11,062 nt of DNA from Candidatus Nitrosopumilus sp. (GCA_022758935.1 JAEMQG010000010.1:1-11062), one strand, 5' to 3'; counted from the stretch's first letter, positions 1 through 7,455 are shown. Notes: generated from the sequence alone by a model not told the origin. Numbers and translations are program-made.

Positions 1-160
1 AATGTCGTTTAATAATAGTCTCCCACTGGAAGTTAGTTATAATTGGGAAAAAATCATTCAAACCGCATTAACATCATTTATTCTAGCAATAATTGCATCT
101 CTCTATCCATCTTATAGAGCAACAAAACTATTACCTGTGGAGGCAATGCGAAATGTCTAA
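1..160 (+). CDS. FtsX/MacB-like ABC transporter permease, C-terminal end (partial)
   Basis: Only the last 52 codons are present; the reading frame starts at base 2 and ends with TAA at 158-160. A hydrophobic helix (around ALTSFILAIIASLYPS) is followed by the pattern SYRATKLLPVEAMRNV. This is the typical end of the last transmembrane segment of FtsX/MacB/LolC permeases (YPAxRAARLxPVEALR). Such permeases work with a cytoplasmic ATPase in export or mechanotransmission across the membrane. The next gene, overlapping by 8 nt, is exactly that kind of ATPase, which supports the assignment. The substrate cannot be deduced. The N-terminus and the large extracytoplasmic domain lie outside the window. 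Confidence 0.85.
   Translation, partial: MSFNNSLPLEVSYNWEKIIQTALTSFILAIIASLYPSYRATKLLPVEAMRNV
139..143 (+). promoter_or_regulatory. Shine-Dalgarno site of the ABC ATPase gene
   Basis: GGAGG lies 9 nt before the ATG at 153, inside the end of the permease gene. It decides the start: the reading frame is open back to an ATG at 93, but that extension would be read out of the permease tail. Homologous ATPases begin close to the beta strand right after position 153. Confidence 0.75.
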
Positions 161-857
161 AGTTCTTGAACTTAGAAGTGTGACTAAAATTTACGGTGAA
201 AAAGAAAACAGAGTAAAAGCTCTAGATGATGTAACATTTTCCATTGAAAAAGGAGAATTTGTGTTAATTGTAGGCAGTTCCGGCTCAGGAAAATCTACCT
301 TACTTAACATGATTGGATTATTAGATCGGCCTACAAATGGTACAATTTACATTGATGGAATTGATACGACAAATCTTTCAGACAATAATATCTCATCATT
401 TAGAAACAACAAATTAGGATTTATTTTTCAATTTTCTAATCTTTTAACTGATCTAACTGTTTTTGAGAACGTATTACTACCAAGACAAATTGCAGGAAGC
501 AAAGATTCTGCAGAAAAAGATGCTTTGGAATTACTAAAAGCAGTTGGGATTGAAGATCAAATTAATAAAAGAGCAAACAAAATTTCTGGTGGTCAAGCTC
601 AAAGAGTAGCAATTGCTAGAGGATTAGTTAACAAACCTTCAATTGTTTTAGCTGATGAACCAACTGGTAACTTAGATTCTGTTACTTCTGAGAAAATAAT
701 CCAACTAATGAAATCGATGGCAAAAAATTTAAACCAAACCTTCATTGTTGTTACTCACGACAGAGAACATTTTGGAAATGTTGATAGAATCATTACAATT
801 AAAGATGGACGAGCATTTGAAGGAGAACAACCATCAAAGCTAGAGGTTTTAGTATGA
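153..857 (+). CDS. ABC transporter ATP-binding protein, MacB/LolD type
   Basis: This 234-residue cytoplasmic ATPase powers an FtsX-type permease. Walker A is GSSGSGKST at residues 41-49, the Q-loop glutamine is Q93, the signature is ISGGQ at 144-148, Walker B is IVLADE at 164-169, the D-loop follows (NLDS, 173-176) and the switch histidine is H202 (VVTHD). The length and the ADEPTGNLDS block are characteristic of the MacB/LolD/FtsE subfamily. The start at 153 has a good SD and overlaps the permease stop by 8 nt. The stop overlaps the next ATG by 4 nt (ATGA), so the three genes are probably translated together. The transported or sensed molecule is unknown. The signature starts with I rather than L, a common tolerated change. 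Confidence 0.95.
   Translation: MSKVLELRSVTKIYGEKENRVKALDDVTFSIEKGEFVLIVGSSGSGKSTLLNMIGLLDRPTNGTIYIDGIDTTNLSDNNISSFRNNKLGFIFQFSNLLTDLTVFENVLLPRQIAGSKDSAEKDALELLKAVGIEDQINKRANKISGGQAQRVAIARGLVNKPSIVLADEPTGNLDSVTSEKIIQLMKSMAKNLNQTFIVVTHDREHFGNVDRIITIKDGRAFEGEQPSKLEVLV
843..847 (+). promoter_or_regulatory. Shine-Dalgarno site of the COG1361-like gene
   Basis: GAGGT ends 6 nt before the ATG at 854, within the last codons of the ATPase gene. Together with the ATGA overlap this indicates translational coupling. Confidence 0.6.
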
Positions 858-2149
858 TCAATCTAAAAATTCTATTTTTATTAGCAATTCTATTTCTTAT
901 TCCATTGATTATTGATAATTCATTTGCTCTAAAAACGTTGAACGGTTTTGGTGATTCTCCGTTTGAAAGAGATTTTGGAGATGTAAAATTTATTGATGCA
1001 TATTTTGGAACTCTTGATAATAAAATAGAAGTTGAACCTGGTGATAATAATGTGCCATTTACAGTGGTTTTTGCCAATGTAGGAACATTAGATATTACTG
1101 GTATCAAGGGGCAACTATCATTACCGCTCAGATTTTCCGGAGCAAATGGACAAGGTTCCCTAATCATAGGTAGCAGTAAATCTAATTCTTTAGCCGGTGA
1201 GAATTTTAATTTAATATTTTTTGTTAATATTGATAAAAATGCTAAAATCCAACAATATCCAGGTACTGTTAAAGTAGATTTTTCAAGATTGAGAGAATCT
1301 GGAGTCAGAAGTGTTTTTTCCGATTTTAATTTTCAAGTCACAGGTAAAAGTGTAATTAACGTTGAAGCATTAGATCCAGTTCTTACGTCTCTAAAATCAA
1401 ATAACGTAGTAATTCAAATTGCTAACAATGGAACTGCACCAATGTCAAATGTAAATCTTGTAAGCACAAAACAATCATCAGAAAACTCATCAGATAATAG
1501 CTTGGAAAAAGTAGTAGTTCTAGGATCAAACTGGAATGTCGGAAATATTGCTGCAAAATCTTCTAGAAGTGCAACAGCTACAGTATATGTCCCTGGAAAT
1601 GTTAAAGATACCACTCTAAGAGTACCATTAACAATTACTTACTTTAATGGGCAAGGTATCCAACAAACAGTAAATAAAATCATTAATTTCTATATTAAGG
1701 GTTTAACCGCTCTTAGAATGTATGATGTTGGAGTAATTGAATTATCTAACAAACCAATGGTTATTGGAGAAATAATTAACGAAGGAAATGCTGACGCGTT
1801 ATTTGGTTTTATAACTCTTGAACCATTAGAAAACTCAAATATAAAAAAACAAACTCAATTTATTGATGATATTGAGACAGATTCACCAACTCCATTCAAC
1901 ATTCCCATAGAATTTGATGGGCAACCGCAATTTGGAGAACATGAGATCAAACTTACTGTTAGATACAAAGATAGTCTTCGAAATGAAATATTTCTCACAC
2001 AAAATTCTACAATATTTATAAAAGAACCACCCGTTGTTGATAAATCTGGAACTAATTTACAACTAATCATTATTCCACTAGTAATTGTAATAGGAATTGG
2101 AATCTACATGGTTCGAAGGCGTAAAAAATCGGCGATTCAAGCTAAATAG
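854..2149 (+). CDS. Membrane-anchored extracytoplasmic protein, COG1361-like
   Basis: This 431-residue protein begins with a hydrophobic signal or anchor segment (about residues 4-22, ending near SFA). It continues as a long beta-rich, Ser/Thr/Asn-rich ectodomain and ends with one transmembrane helix (about 402-420) and a positively charged tail (RRRKK at 421-425), so the bulk lies outside the cell. Phrases such as VEPGDNNVPFTVVFANVGT and VVIQIANNGTAPMSNVNLV are typical of COG1361/CARDB/NEW3-type immunoglobulin-like repeats, and two or three such repeats seem present. It is coupled to the ATPase and permease, suggesting it is the extracytoplasmic partner of the exporter, comparable in position to an adaptor. 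That role is inference. It could also be an S-layer-associated protein that is merely co-expressed. Confidence 0.75.
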   Translation: MINLKILFLLAILFLIPLIIDNSFALKTLNGFGDSPFERDFGDVKFIDAYFGTLDNKIEVEPGDNNVPFTVVFANVGTLDITGIKGQLSLPLRFSGANGQGSLIIGSSKSNSLAGENFNLIFFVNIDKNAKIQQYPGTVKVDFSRLRESGVRSVFSDFNFQVTGKSVINVEALDPVLTSLKSNNVVIQIANNGTAPMSNVNLVSTKQSSENSSDNSLEKVVVLGSNWNVGNIAAKSSRSATATVYVPGNVKDTTLRVPLTITYFNGQGIQQTVNKIINFYIKGLTALRMYDVGVIELSNKPMVIGEIINEGNADALFGFITLEPLENSNIKKQTQFIDDIETDSPTPFNIPIEFDGQPQFGEHEIKLTVRYKDSLRNEIFLTQNSTIFIKEPPVVDKSGTNLQLIIIPLVIVIGIGIYMVRRRKKSAIQAK

Positions 2150-2344
2150 AAATTAAATTTAAAAATAATAAATACTAAAATTAAAATTTTAAACTCGTTA
2201 ATTAATATTAACACATTAGAATTCTAACAAAAAAGTTCTAAATAGAATCAAAACTACATCTTTTCTATTCTAATAATATTAATTCCCGTTTTTGGGAAAT
2301 TTGCATAATGCCTTTATTATCTGTGACAAACATTTTATTCAGAA
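2150..2344. other. Intergenic region with AT-rich palindromes
   Basis: No gene is visible. Two perfect 12-bp palindromes occur, TTAAAATTTTAA (2181-2192) and TTAGAATTCTAA (2216-2227). A small hairpin TTCCC-N6-GGGAA follows around 2283-2298. Low-complexity AT sequence makes such palindromes easy to get by chance, so no function is assigned. They could help transcription end after the exporter genes. Confidence 0.3.
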
Positions 2345-2679
2345 ATGTCAAAAAGCTTGTTTCTCTTTCTAGTTGGAAGCATTATGGGATTTATAACAAC
2401 ACCACTTCTCTGAATATTTGTTGTTAGTAAAAATCTCTAAATTCATATAAATACAACAAAACCAAAATTACTGGAAATTCATAGAAAACTTACCATTATT
2501 GATGTAATTTTGCTTATTGTAGATTATGTGATATTTATCTATAAACAGAATCCTGAGTCAAATTCAATTTTTCTTACATTACTGTAATTACTATATTGAT
2601 TGTGTTTATGACAAGTTTTGTACTTTTTGACAAAGACAGATTAAATGAATCTAAATTCCAAAAATCAATTCAATTATAA
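2345..2679 (+). pseudogene. Decayed small integral-membrane protein gene
   Basis: From ATG 2345 one frame reads MSKSLFLFLVGSIMGFITTPLL, then meets TGA, continues, meets TAA, and remains protein-like (KPKLLEIHRKLTIIDVILL...) until TAA at 2585. The reading then continues convincingly in another frame (VITILIVFMTSFVLFDKDRL...) to a TAA at 2677. A single-base deletion, for example in the T-run near 2568-2572, would join the two halves. The reconstructed product would be about 111 residues with three hydrophobic segments and a charged C-terminal tail. I do not recognise the family. T-rich DNA encodes hydrophobic residues easily, so chance is the main alternative. The charged, non-repetitive linkers between the hydrophobic parts argue for a real relic. 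Confidence 0.45.
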
Positions 2680-2727
2680 TAATTCCTAATTAAATTGGCG
2701 TAATTATGAATTTCTTCAGGACTAAGA

Positions 2728-2734
2728 TTATAAG
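2728..2734 (+). promoter_or_regulatory. TATA element of the membrane protein/kinase operon
   Basis: TTATAAG is centred 25 nt before the ATG at 2756. There is no SD before that ATG, so the transcript is probably leaderless or nearly so. Confidence 0.5.
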
Positions 2735-2755
2735 CAAATACTGGATCTTGCGATC

Positions 2756-3142
2756 ATGCCAAGAGATGAAATTGAAGTACCAAAGGAGTTACGGGAATTT
2801 ATGCTTGCAGATGCACAAGAAACCAGACTTGGACAAAAAAATGGAGCAAAAAAACAATTTCGATACGGTAATTTACACATTAGAGAATACAATGATAAAT
2901 TTCTAGTTCATAGTGATAAAGTTGATCCTAGAAAAGATCCACTGGGTCATCTAGTTTGTGATTCTCCAGAAGTTTTGATTGGTTTGGCATGTGCAATTGT
3001 TGGAGGAATCGATATTGCAAAAAAATTGTCAAATGGTAACAAACCAAAAAAATCAGTTATGGCATATACGCTTGCATCATCGATCATCATTGGATATGTA
3101 GGATATGCAGCAACTAAAAAAATTAAAAATTATTTAGGGTAA
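2756..3142 (+). CDS. Small two-helix membrane protein, kinase-linked
   Basis: This is a 128-residue protein of unknown function. The first 70 residues are charged and soluble (KELREFMLADAQE, YGNLHIREYNDKFLVHSDKVDPRKDPLGHL). Two hydrophobic segments follow, about 72-88 (EVLIGLACAIVGGIDIA) and 101-119 (VMAYTLASSIIIGYVGYAA), separated by a short Lys/Asn-rich turn, and the end is basic. This suggests a hairpin anchor with the N-domain and tail on the same side, likely cytoplasmic by the positive-inside rule. The gene ends 2 nt before the ABC1 kinase gene, so the two are one operon. The kinase also has a C-terminal hydrophobic hairpin, which makes a membrane complex possible, although this is inference. 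Confidence 0.75.
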   Translation: MPRDEIEVPKELREFMLADAQETRLGQKNGAKKQFRYGNLHIREYNDKFLVHSDKVDPRKDPLGHLVCDSPEVLIGLACAIVGGIDIAKKLSNGNKPKKSVMAYTLASSIIIGYVGYAATKKIKNYLG

Positions 3143-3144
3143 TT

Positions 3145-4692
3145 ATGTCTATAAGGACCATTCAAGTACTCATCAAACTTATTCCTTCCATTTTAGCACT
3201 ACGTAAAGACAGAAGAAGATGGGTAAAAAAAGAAGGAAAAGATGTTGATTTAGAAAAATATCGCAATAATGCACGTAAAGTTCTAAACACTTTCATTTCA
3301 TTGGGACCTGTATACATAAAATTAGGACAATGGCTTTCATCACGAGCTGATATTTTACCACAACCATACTTGGAAGAGCTTTCTAAGCTACAAGATGATG
3401 TTCCTGCTGCTCCCTTTGATCAGATAAAACCAATAATTGAAAATGATATTGGGCCAATTAATGAAAAATTTGATTCCATAGATCCAAATCCTATTTCTGG
3501 TGCATCTTTAGGACAGGTTTACCGTGGAAAAATTTCTGGTCAGGAGATTGTTGTTAAAGTAAAAAGACCTGGAATTGAAAAAGTTGTTGAAGAAGATCTT
3601 AAAGTTTTAAAAAAAATTCTTCCTCTTGCATTGGGATTTGTAGATCCAAACCTGCGTTTTTCTGCCAGAGCTATGCTCTCTCAATTTATTGAAACAATTC
3701 ATGAGGAAATGGATTATACCATTGAATCATCAAATCTCAAAAAAATCAAGCATGATATGGTAAAAAGTAACATAATTGTTCCTACAGTTTATGACGATTA
3801 TTCTTCAAAAAATGTACTTACCATGGAATATCTTCCTGGAATCAAAATTACCAACATTGAAGCCCTTGACGAAAAGGGAATAGACAGGCAGAAACTAGTA
3901 ATTGATGTTCACAAGGTCTTTTTTACCATGCTATTGCGGCATTCATTATTTCATGCCGATCCCCATCCTGGAAACATTTCAGTGACTGATGATGGAAAAC
4001 TCATTCTTTACGATTATGGAATGGTTGGACGATTAGATGATGAAACTCGATTAAGACTAATTAGACTATACTTGGCCTTGGTAGAGAAAGATCCTCCTAG
4101 AACTGTAAATGCAATGAATGATCTTGGAATGCTAACTCCTGATTTTAACAGATCAGTAATTGAGAAGGGAATAGAGTTGTCTATTCGAGCAATGAATGGA
4201 AAAAAACCAGATGAAATAGAAGTACAAAGTTTGATGGAACTTGCAAACAAGACAATGAGTAAATTTCCATTTGTTCTTCCAAAGAATTTAGCGTTGTATA
4301 TGAGAATGGCATCAATAATAGAAGGAATTTATAAAACACACAAAGTTGATTTTAAATTTGTTAAAGTATTAAGAGAAATTCTAGAAGAAGAAAATTTGAT
4401 CAAAGATGCATACATTGCAGAACTAAAATATTCATTTCAAAGATTTGCAAAATCCATTGATGCTACCATTTCAATTGCACCAGAATTAAAAAAATTTATT
4501 GATGAGAATAGATCAATTCAACTTTTAAATGCTAAACCTAAATCTAATGTTTTGCTCTCTGGAAGTATTCTTTCATCGGCAATTTTTCTAGGTTCTACTT
4601 TTTTGTATGCCTCAAATGAATCAGTAGGAATTATTGGAATGATAAGCTCTCTTGTAATAATGAGTATATTTGCAATATTTAGAAAACATTGA
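3145..4692 (+). CDS. ABC1 (UbiB/ADCK/AarF) family protein kinase-like protein
   Basis: This 515-residue atypical kinase belongs to the family that supports isoprenoid-quinone or other membrane-lipid metabolism. The family KxGQ motif is KLGQ at 59-62. The glycine-rich-loop substitute is GASLGQV at 119-125, the ATP-anchoring lysine is K138 in VVKVK, and the ExD motif is E188-M-D190. The catalytic loop is HADPHPGN (270-277, D272) and the metal-binding DYG is at 290-292. Two hydrophobic segments at the C-terminus (about 468-490 and 494-512) form a membrane hairpin, as in ADCK/UbiB proteins. All catalytic residues are present. The nucleotide loop reads GAS where many members have AAAS. In an ammonia oxidiser a menaquinone or other quinone link is plausible but not shown by the sequence. 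Confidence 0.93.
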   Translation: MSIRTIQVLIKLIPSILALRKDRRRWVKKEGKDVDLEKYRNNARKVLNTFISLGPVYIKLGQWLSSRADILPQPYLEELSKLQDDVPAAPFDQIKPIIENDIGPINEKFDSIDPNPISGASLGQVYRGKISGQEIVVKVKRPGIEKVVEEDLKVLKKILPLALGFVDPNLRFSARAMLSQFIETIHEEMDYTIESSNLKKIKHDMVKSNIIVPTVYDDYSSKNVLTMEYLPGIKITNIEALDEKGIDRQKLVIDVHKVFFTMLLRHSLFHADPHPGNISVTDDGKLILYDYGMVGRLDDETRLRLIRLYLALVEKDPPRTVNAMNDLGMLTPDFNRSVIEKGIELSIRAMNGKKPDEIEVQSLMELANKTMSKFPFVLPKNLALYMRMASIIEGIYKTHKVDFKFVKVLREILEEENLIKDAYIAELKYSFQRFAKSIDATISIAPELKKFIDENRSIQLLNAKPKSNVLLSGSILSSAIFLGSTFLYASNESVGIIGMISSLVIMSIFAIFRKH

Positions 4693-5079
4693 TTATTCTA
4701 TTGAAATATCTTTTCCATGTTCTCGAATAGGAACAATAATTGTTAATACACCTTGTTCATATTTGGCAGAACTTACTCCTTCTTCTGTAACTTCAATAGG
4801 CAGTCTGATTTTCTTATCTATGATATTTGGTCTTTGATTGCAAATAATATTTTGGCTTTTCAAGTCAGATATTTCTTTACATGCTTGAATAAAGAGTATA
4901 TTTCCATCAAGTGATAATTTTACATCTTTTTTTGTAAATCCTGGCAGATCAATAACTAATGTTAGCTTGTCATTTTCAAGATACATATCAACTGGAGGTA
5001 AAACAAATTCATAGAATTCACGTGATTTGTTTCCAATCTCTCTGATCATTTCTTTTGCCATGGATTTTACGAGTCCCAT
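4693..5079 (-). CDS. Hsp20/alpha-crystallin family small heat shock protein
   Basis: This is a 128-residue ATP-independent holdase. The alpha-crystallin domain spans about residues 29-115. It opens with PPVDMYLENDKLTLVIDLPGF and closes with the diagnostic YEQGVLTIIVPI (108-119). The C-terminal IxI motif that links dimers is present as ISI at 125-127. The N-terminal arm is short and helical (AKEMIREIGNKSREFYEF). Two cysteines (ACKE and ICNQ) in the mid-domain are unusual for an archaeal sHsp. The stop codon sits directly next to the stop of the convergent kinase gene, leaving no intergenic space. A second, different hsp20 starts at 10728. Confidence 0.9.
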   Translation of the reverse strand: MGLVKSMAKEMIREIGNKSREFYEFVLPPVDMYLENDKLTLVIDLPGFTKKDVKLSLDGNILFIQACKEISDLKSQNIICNQRPNIIDKKIRLPIEVTEEGVSSAKYEQGVLTIIVPIREHGKDISIE

Positions 5080-5104
5080 TTTGAGATATATCGTTAATTT
5101 TTAG

Positions 5105-5111
5105 TTATAAA
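5105..5111 (-). promoter_or_regulatory. TATA element of the first hsp20
   Basis: On the minus strand TTTATAA is centred 29 nt before the ATG at 5079. No SD is visible, which fits a very short 5' leader. Confidence 0.45.
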
Positions 5112-5177
5112 CTTTGACAGAGTTTATCAAAATAGATTCGTGCTCTAGAAAACTAAATCTAATTGAACATTCTAGAA

Positions 5178-6074
5178 TTATTCAAGTTTTCCTTTTGCTG
5201 CCAGAACATTAACAATATCTGATTTTGTTATTATTCCAACTAATTTTTTGTTACTTACAACCGGAAGTCCGCTTATTCCGTGTCTCACCATCAGAATTGC
5301 TGCAGTGTATACATCATCATTTGGATTCACAACAAAAGGTTCTCTTGTCATGATGTCTTTTGCAGAAAATGTAAGCAAATAGCTTAATTGATTTACATTA
5401 AATTCATTTAGATTGGAACCAAAAGATATCTCTTCTTTTTCTATGGGGTCTAAGAACTCTTTATGAAAATCAAAAGTTTTTGCAGGGATAAAATCACGAT
5501 ATGTGATAATTCCTATTGGTTTATTATTTTTTGTAACAACCACTCTACTGATTTTATTATTAAATAAAATACTTTGAACTACAAATACAGAATCATCTGG
5601 AGAAACCGTAATTACTTTCTTTGTCATGATTTTTGAGATATTTAATGATGCCGTACTCTGAACCAAGAAAGTAGAGACTAGATCTGATTTTGTTATCACT
5701 CCAATCAACTTGCTCATAGTATCCTGTATAATCACTGAACTTATGCCATGATTCTTCATTTGTTTTGCACACTCATACGTTGTTGCATCTGGGGAGACTG
5801 TGACTAGATCTTTTGACATTATGTCTTGGACTAGAATTTTTTCTATTGGTTTTTTGTTAAAAATTGAAACACTTCTAGCAATGTCTTTTTCAGTAACAAT
5901 TCCAACAGGTTTTTTGTTAAATTCAACAACCAATCTTCCAATTCGATATCGGAGTAAAATATCTCTAGCATCTAAGATGGTAGTGTTTGGAGTAATTGTA
6001 ATTGGAATTTTAATTATTGATTTCAATTCTACAGTAATATCTCTTAAAATTTTAGGTTGTCTTTTATGGCTCAT
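5178..6074 (-). CDS. Four-CBS-domain protein
   Basis: This 298-residue soluble protein consists almost only of CBS domains, which bind adenine nucleotides or similar ligands and report energy state. The four units are about 22-80, 85-143, 147-205 and 236-298. Each ends with the family pattern GIVTEKDI (58-65), GVITKSDL (125-132), GIITYRDF (188-195) and GIITKSDI (280-287). The linking motif DIM/KIM precedes units 2-4 (VQDIM, SKIM, AKDIM). A 30-residue charged linker (FDFHKEFLDPIEKEE) separates units 3 and 4. No effector domain is attached, so it probably acts on a partner protein. The 97-nt gap to the downstream hsp20, which has its own TATA element, argues for separate transcripts. No SD is seen before its ATG. 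Confidence 0.9.
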   Translation of the reverse strand: MSHKRQPKILRDITVELKSIIKIPITITPNTTILDARDILLRYRIGRLVVEFNKKPVGIVTEKDIARSVSIFNKKPIEKILVQDIMSKDLVTVSPDATTYECAKQMKNHGISSVIIQDTMSKLIGVITKSDLVSTFLVQSTASLNISKIMTKKVITVSPDDSVFVVQSILFNNKISRVVVTKNNKPIGIITYRDFIPAKTFDFHKEFLDPIEKEEISFGSNLNEFNVNQLSYLLTFSAKDIMTREPFVVNPNDDVYTAAILMVRHGISGLPVVSNKKLVGIITKSDIVNVLAAKGKLE

Positions 6075-6515
6075 GAAACAGAAGTTATCCTTTTACTATA
6101 TCAATATCGGATAAAATATCAATAATGATAATAACTTGTTATCAAATTAAATTCTTTAAAATAAATTTAACATATTTTATGCTTATAAGATATGAAAATA
6201 TTTTCAAAAATTTTTCAAGTAATTCATTTATGAATCAGTTAAAGATATTTTTCAGAGTGAATATTTATAGAAATTGAAAATAATGATCTTGTTTTCTTTA
6301 TTTCTTCTATTGTCATTAGATCTTTTTTCAAACTAATTATTTTTGTTGTAATTTTTAAGAATCAAACAAAAATGACAATTATTATGTCTGAGATAACATG
6401 GATTTCAGATTTTTTGCTAAATTTTGTATGAGCTTAAGATCGTGAGTGTTTTTTGGAAAAACACGTAGAATGTAGTCTTAAATCTTGCAAAGTGCAGAAT
6501 TTAGAAACTAAAGAA
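6075..6515. other. Gene-free AT-rich region with a hairpin and a dispersed repeat
   Basis: I see no intact gene in these 441 nt. A perfect 8-bp stem GTGTTTTT/AAAAACAC with a 3-nt loop lies at 6446-6464, about 50 nt beyond the stop of the SHOCT gene, and may shape that mRNA's 3' end. A 44-nt stretch at 6381-6424 resembles the 3' end of the abrB-like gene at 7456-7500. A minus-strand 24-codon ORF around 6241-6315 has no supporting start signal. Confidence 0.45.
6381..6424. repeat. Copy A of a diverged about 45-bp repeat
   Basis: It aligns with 7456-7500 over almost its whole length with a few substitutions and small gaps. Shared blocks include ATTATGT, TGAGA and AGATTTTTT followed by CTAAATTT. 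In copy B the CTA is the reverse complement of the abrB-like stop codon, so this may be a relic of the 3' end of a duplicated gene. Confidence 0.4.
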
Positions 6516-6683
6516 TTAAGAACTCTCACTCATCTTTCTAATTAGTTCTTGTTTCATTTGTAGAAATTCAGATTCAGAAATCATGCCTTGTTCTTTTAAT
6601 TTTGCCAGCTTTAATAACTCATCTCCAACTGACATTTTCAGAGTCTCAAATCTCCTAAACACATTTTCAGTTAATTTTTCCAT
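6516..6683 (-). CDS. SHOCT-domain microprotein
   Basis: This 55-residue protein is read from ATG 6683 to TAA 6516. The second half is a SHOCT module (short C-terminal domain): GDELLKLAKLKEQGMISESEF at 20-40, followed by LQMKQELI. That is the helix-turn-helix pattern LxxLxxLxxxGxITxEEFxxxKxxLL, here with the usual GMIS turn. SHOCT normally sits at the end of larger membrane or secreted proteins and is thought to mediate oligomerisation. Here it is almost the whole protein, preceded by only about 19 residues (MEKLTENVFRRFETLKMSV). Stand-alone SHOCT proteins are known in archaea. No SD is present; a weak T-rich TATA-like stretch (TTCTATTTTT, 6706-6715) is centred about 27 nt upstream. The neighbouring USP gene has the same orientation but is 141 nt away. 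Confidence 0.75.
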   Translation of the reverse strand: MEKLTENVFRRFETLKMSVGDELLKLAKLKEQGMISESEFLQMKQELIRKMSESS

Positions 6684-6824
6684 TTTTTATTTATTAATCT
6701 TTTACAAAAATAGAATGACAATATCCTTTGAGGAACTTGACATTGTAATGACTTAGTGATCTTTGGGAGTCAATTATCAATCATAGCTTTTACGATCAAC
6801 CAGTAACAAACTTATGCCTATTCA

Positions 6825-7256
6825 TCACTTTACCACAGTCACAGGTGGTCTTGCCTTGTGCAATACAAAGTTTGATGTACTTCCAAGAAAGATTTCCTTT
6901 GGAAACCCAAGTCCACGTGCACCAATTACAATATGTTCAATTTTGTTTCTAGGATTATTGGCAAATGTTGTGAGATCAATTCCTGCAGCTCTTCCTGCAA
7001 TAACTATCCCTTCAAATTTCACTTCATTTCCCTCTACTTTTTTTCTTGCAGTCTCAATGATTTCTTTAATTTTACTTGACCATTTTTCTTCTTTTATTTT
7101 TGGGGCATGAACAGCAGTAAACAATCCATGTGTTGTATCACTATGAACACCAATGATATTACCATTGGATTGTTTGGCAAATGAAATGGCCGTTTCTAAT
7201 CCTTTAAGCGAGTGTTTAGATCCATCCAAACATACCATTATTCTCCTAACTTGCAT
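6825..7256 (-). CDS. Universal stress protein (UspA family), ATP-binding type
   Basis: This 143-residue protein is a single USP domain, the usual length. The first strand is RRIMVCLDGSKHS with D11, which contacts the adenine. The ATP-binding loop G-2x-G-9x-G(S/T) is complete: G112-A-R-G115, nine residues, then G125-S126, within IGARGLGFPKEIFLGSTSNF. The protein ends with the typical PPVTVVK strand. It is therefore an ATP-binding USP rather than the non-binding UspA subtype. The start at 7256 gives the standard N-terminus. An internal ATG seven codons in would delete the first strand. No strong SD is present. Confidence 0.93.
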   Translation of the reverse strand: MQVRRIMVCLDGSKHSLKGLETAISFAKQSNGNIIGVHSDTTHGLFTAVHAPKIKEEKWSSKIKEIIETARKKVEGNEVKFEGIVIAGRAAGIDLTTFANNPRNKIEHIVIGARGLGFPKEIFLGSTSNFVLHKARPPVTVVK

Positions 7257-7290
7257 GATTATGATTAATTTTTAATTGAATAAGCCTTTG

Positions 7291-7296
7291 GGTGAT
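7291..7296 (+). promoter_or_regulatory. Possible Shine-Dalgarno site for the 43-codon ORF
   Basis: GGTGAT is complementary to the conserved 3' end of archaeal 16S rRNA and lies 8 nt before a TTG at 7305 that opens a 43-codon frame. Confidence 0.35.
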
Positions 7297-7304
7297 TTTC
7301 AAAA

Positions 7305-7436
7305 TTGATTGTGTTTGTTTTTGAATCCAAATTTACAACCGACTCTCAATATGCAACTTCATTACCAACTAGAATTTTAAATGAATCGTCATCAAAGCTG
7401 CCAAACCCATATGAAAGTGTTAAAAAACTAGCCTAA
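7305..7436 (+). CDS. Possible 43-residue ORF, unrecognised
   Basis: The frame runs from TTG 7305 to TAA 7434. It has a mixed, non-low-complexity composition unlike typical noise in AT-rich DNA: FVFESKFTTDSQYATSLPTR, then ILNESSSKLPNPYESVKKLA. A good SD-like GGTGAT sits at the right distance. The ORF lies between the divergently oriented USP gene and the convergent abrB-like gene, in a gap otherwise without genes. I do not recognise a family. It could also be the surviving C-terminal piece of a lost larger gene. No TATA element is evident at a leaderless distance. Confidence 0.3.
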   Translation: MIVFVFESKFTTDSQYATSLPTRILNESSSKLPNPYESVKKLA

Positions 7437-7455
7437 AAAATCATTGTTGATCATC

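Noticed and set aside
799..1167. 122-codon minus-strand frame opposite the ATPase and COG1361-like genes
   Set aside because: Antisense shadow of two convincing genes, with no domain or start signal of its own. The same holds for the minus-strand frames at 1414-1614, 1855-2070, 4014-4250, 8075-8260, 8638-8961 and 10721-10915, and the plus-strand frames at 5800-6114 and 6814-7110.
2181..2227. Two 12-bp AT palindromes as operators
   Set aside because: Composition alone makes such palindromes common in this DNA, and the next gene is far away and decayed.
2706..2906. 66-codon plus-strand frame overlapping the small membrane-protein gene
   Set aside because: It is in another frame of the well-supported gene starting at 2756, and its ATG precedes the TATA element of that gene.
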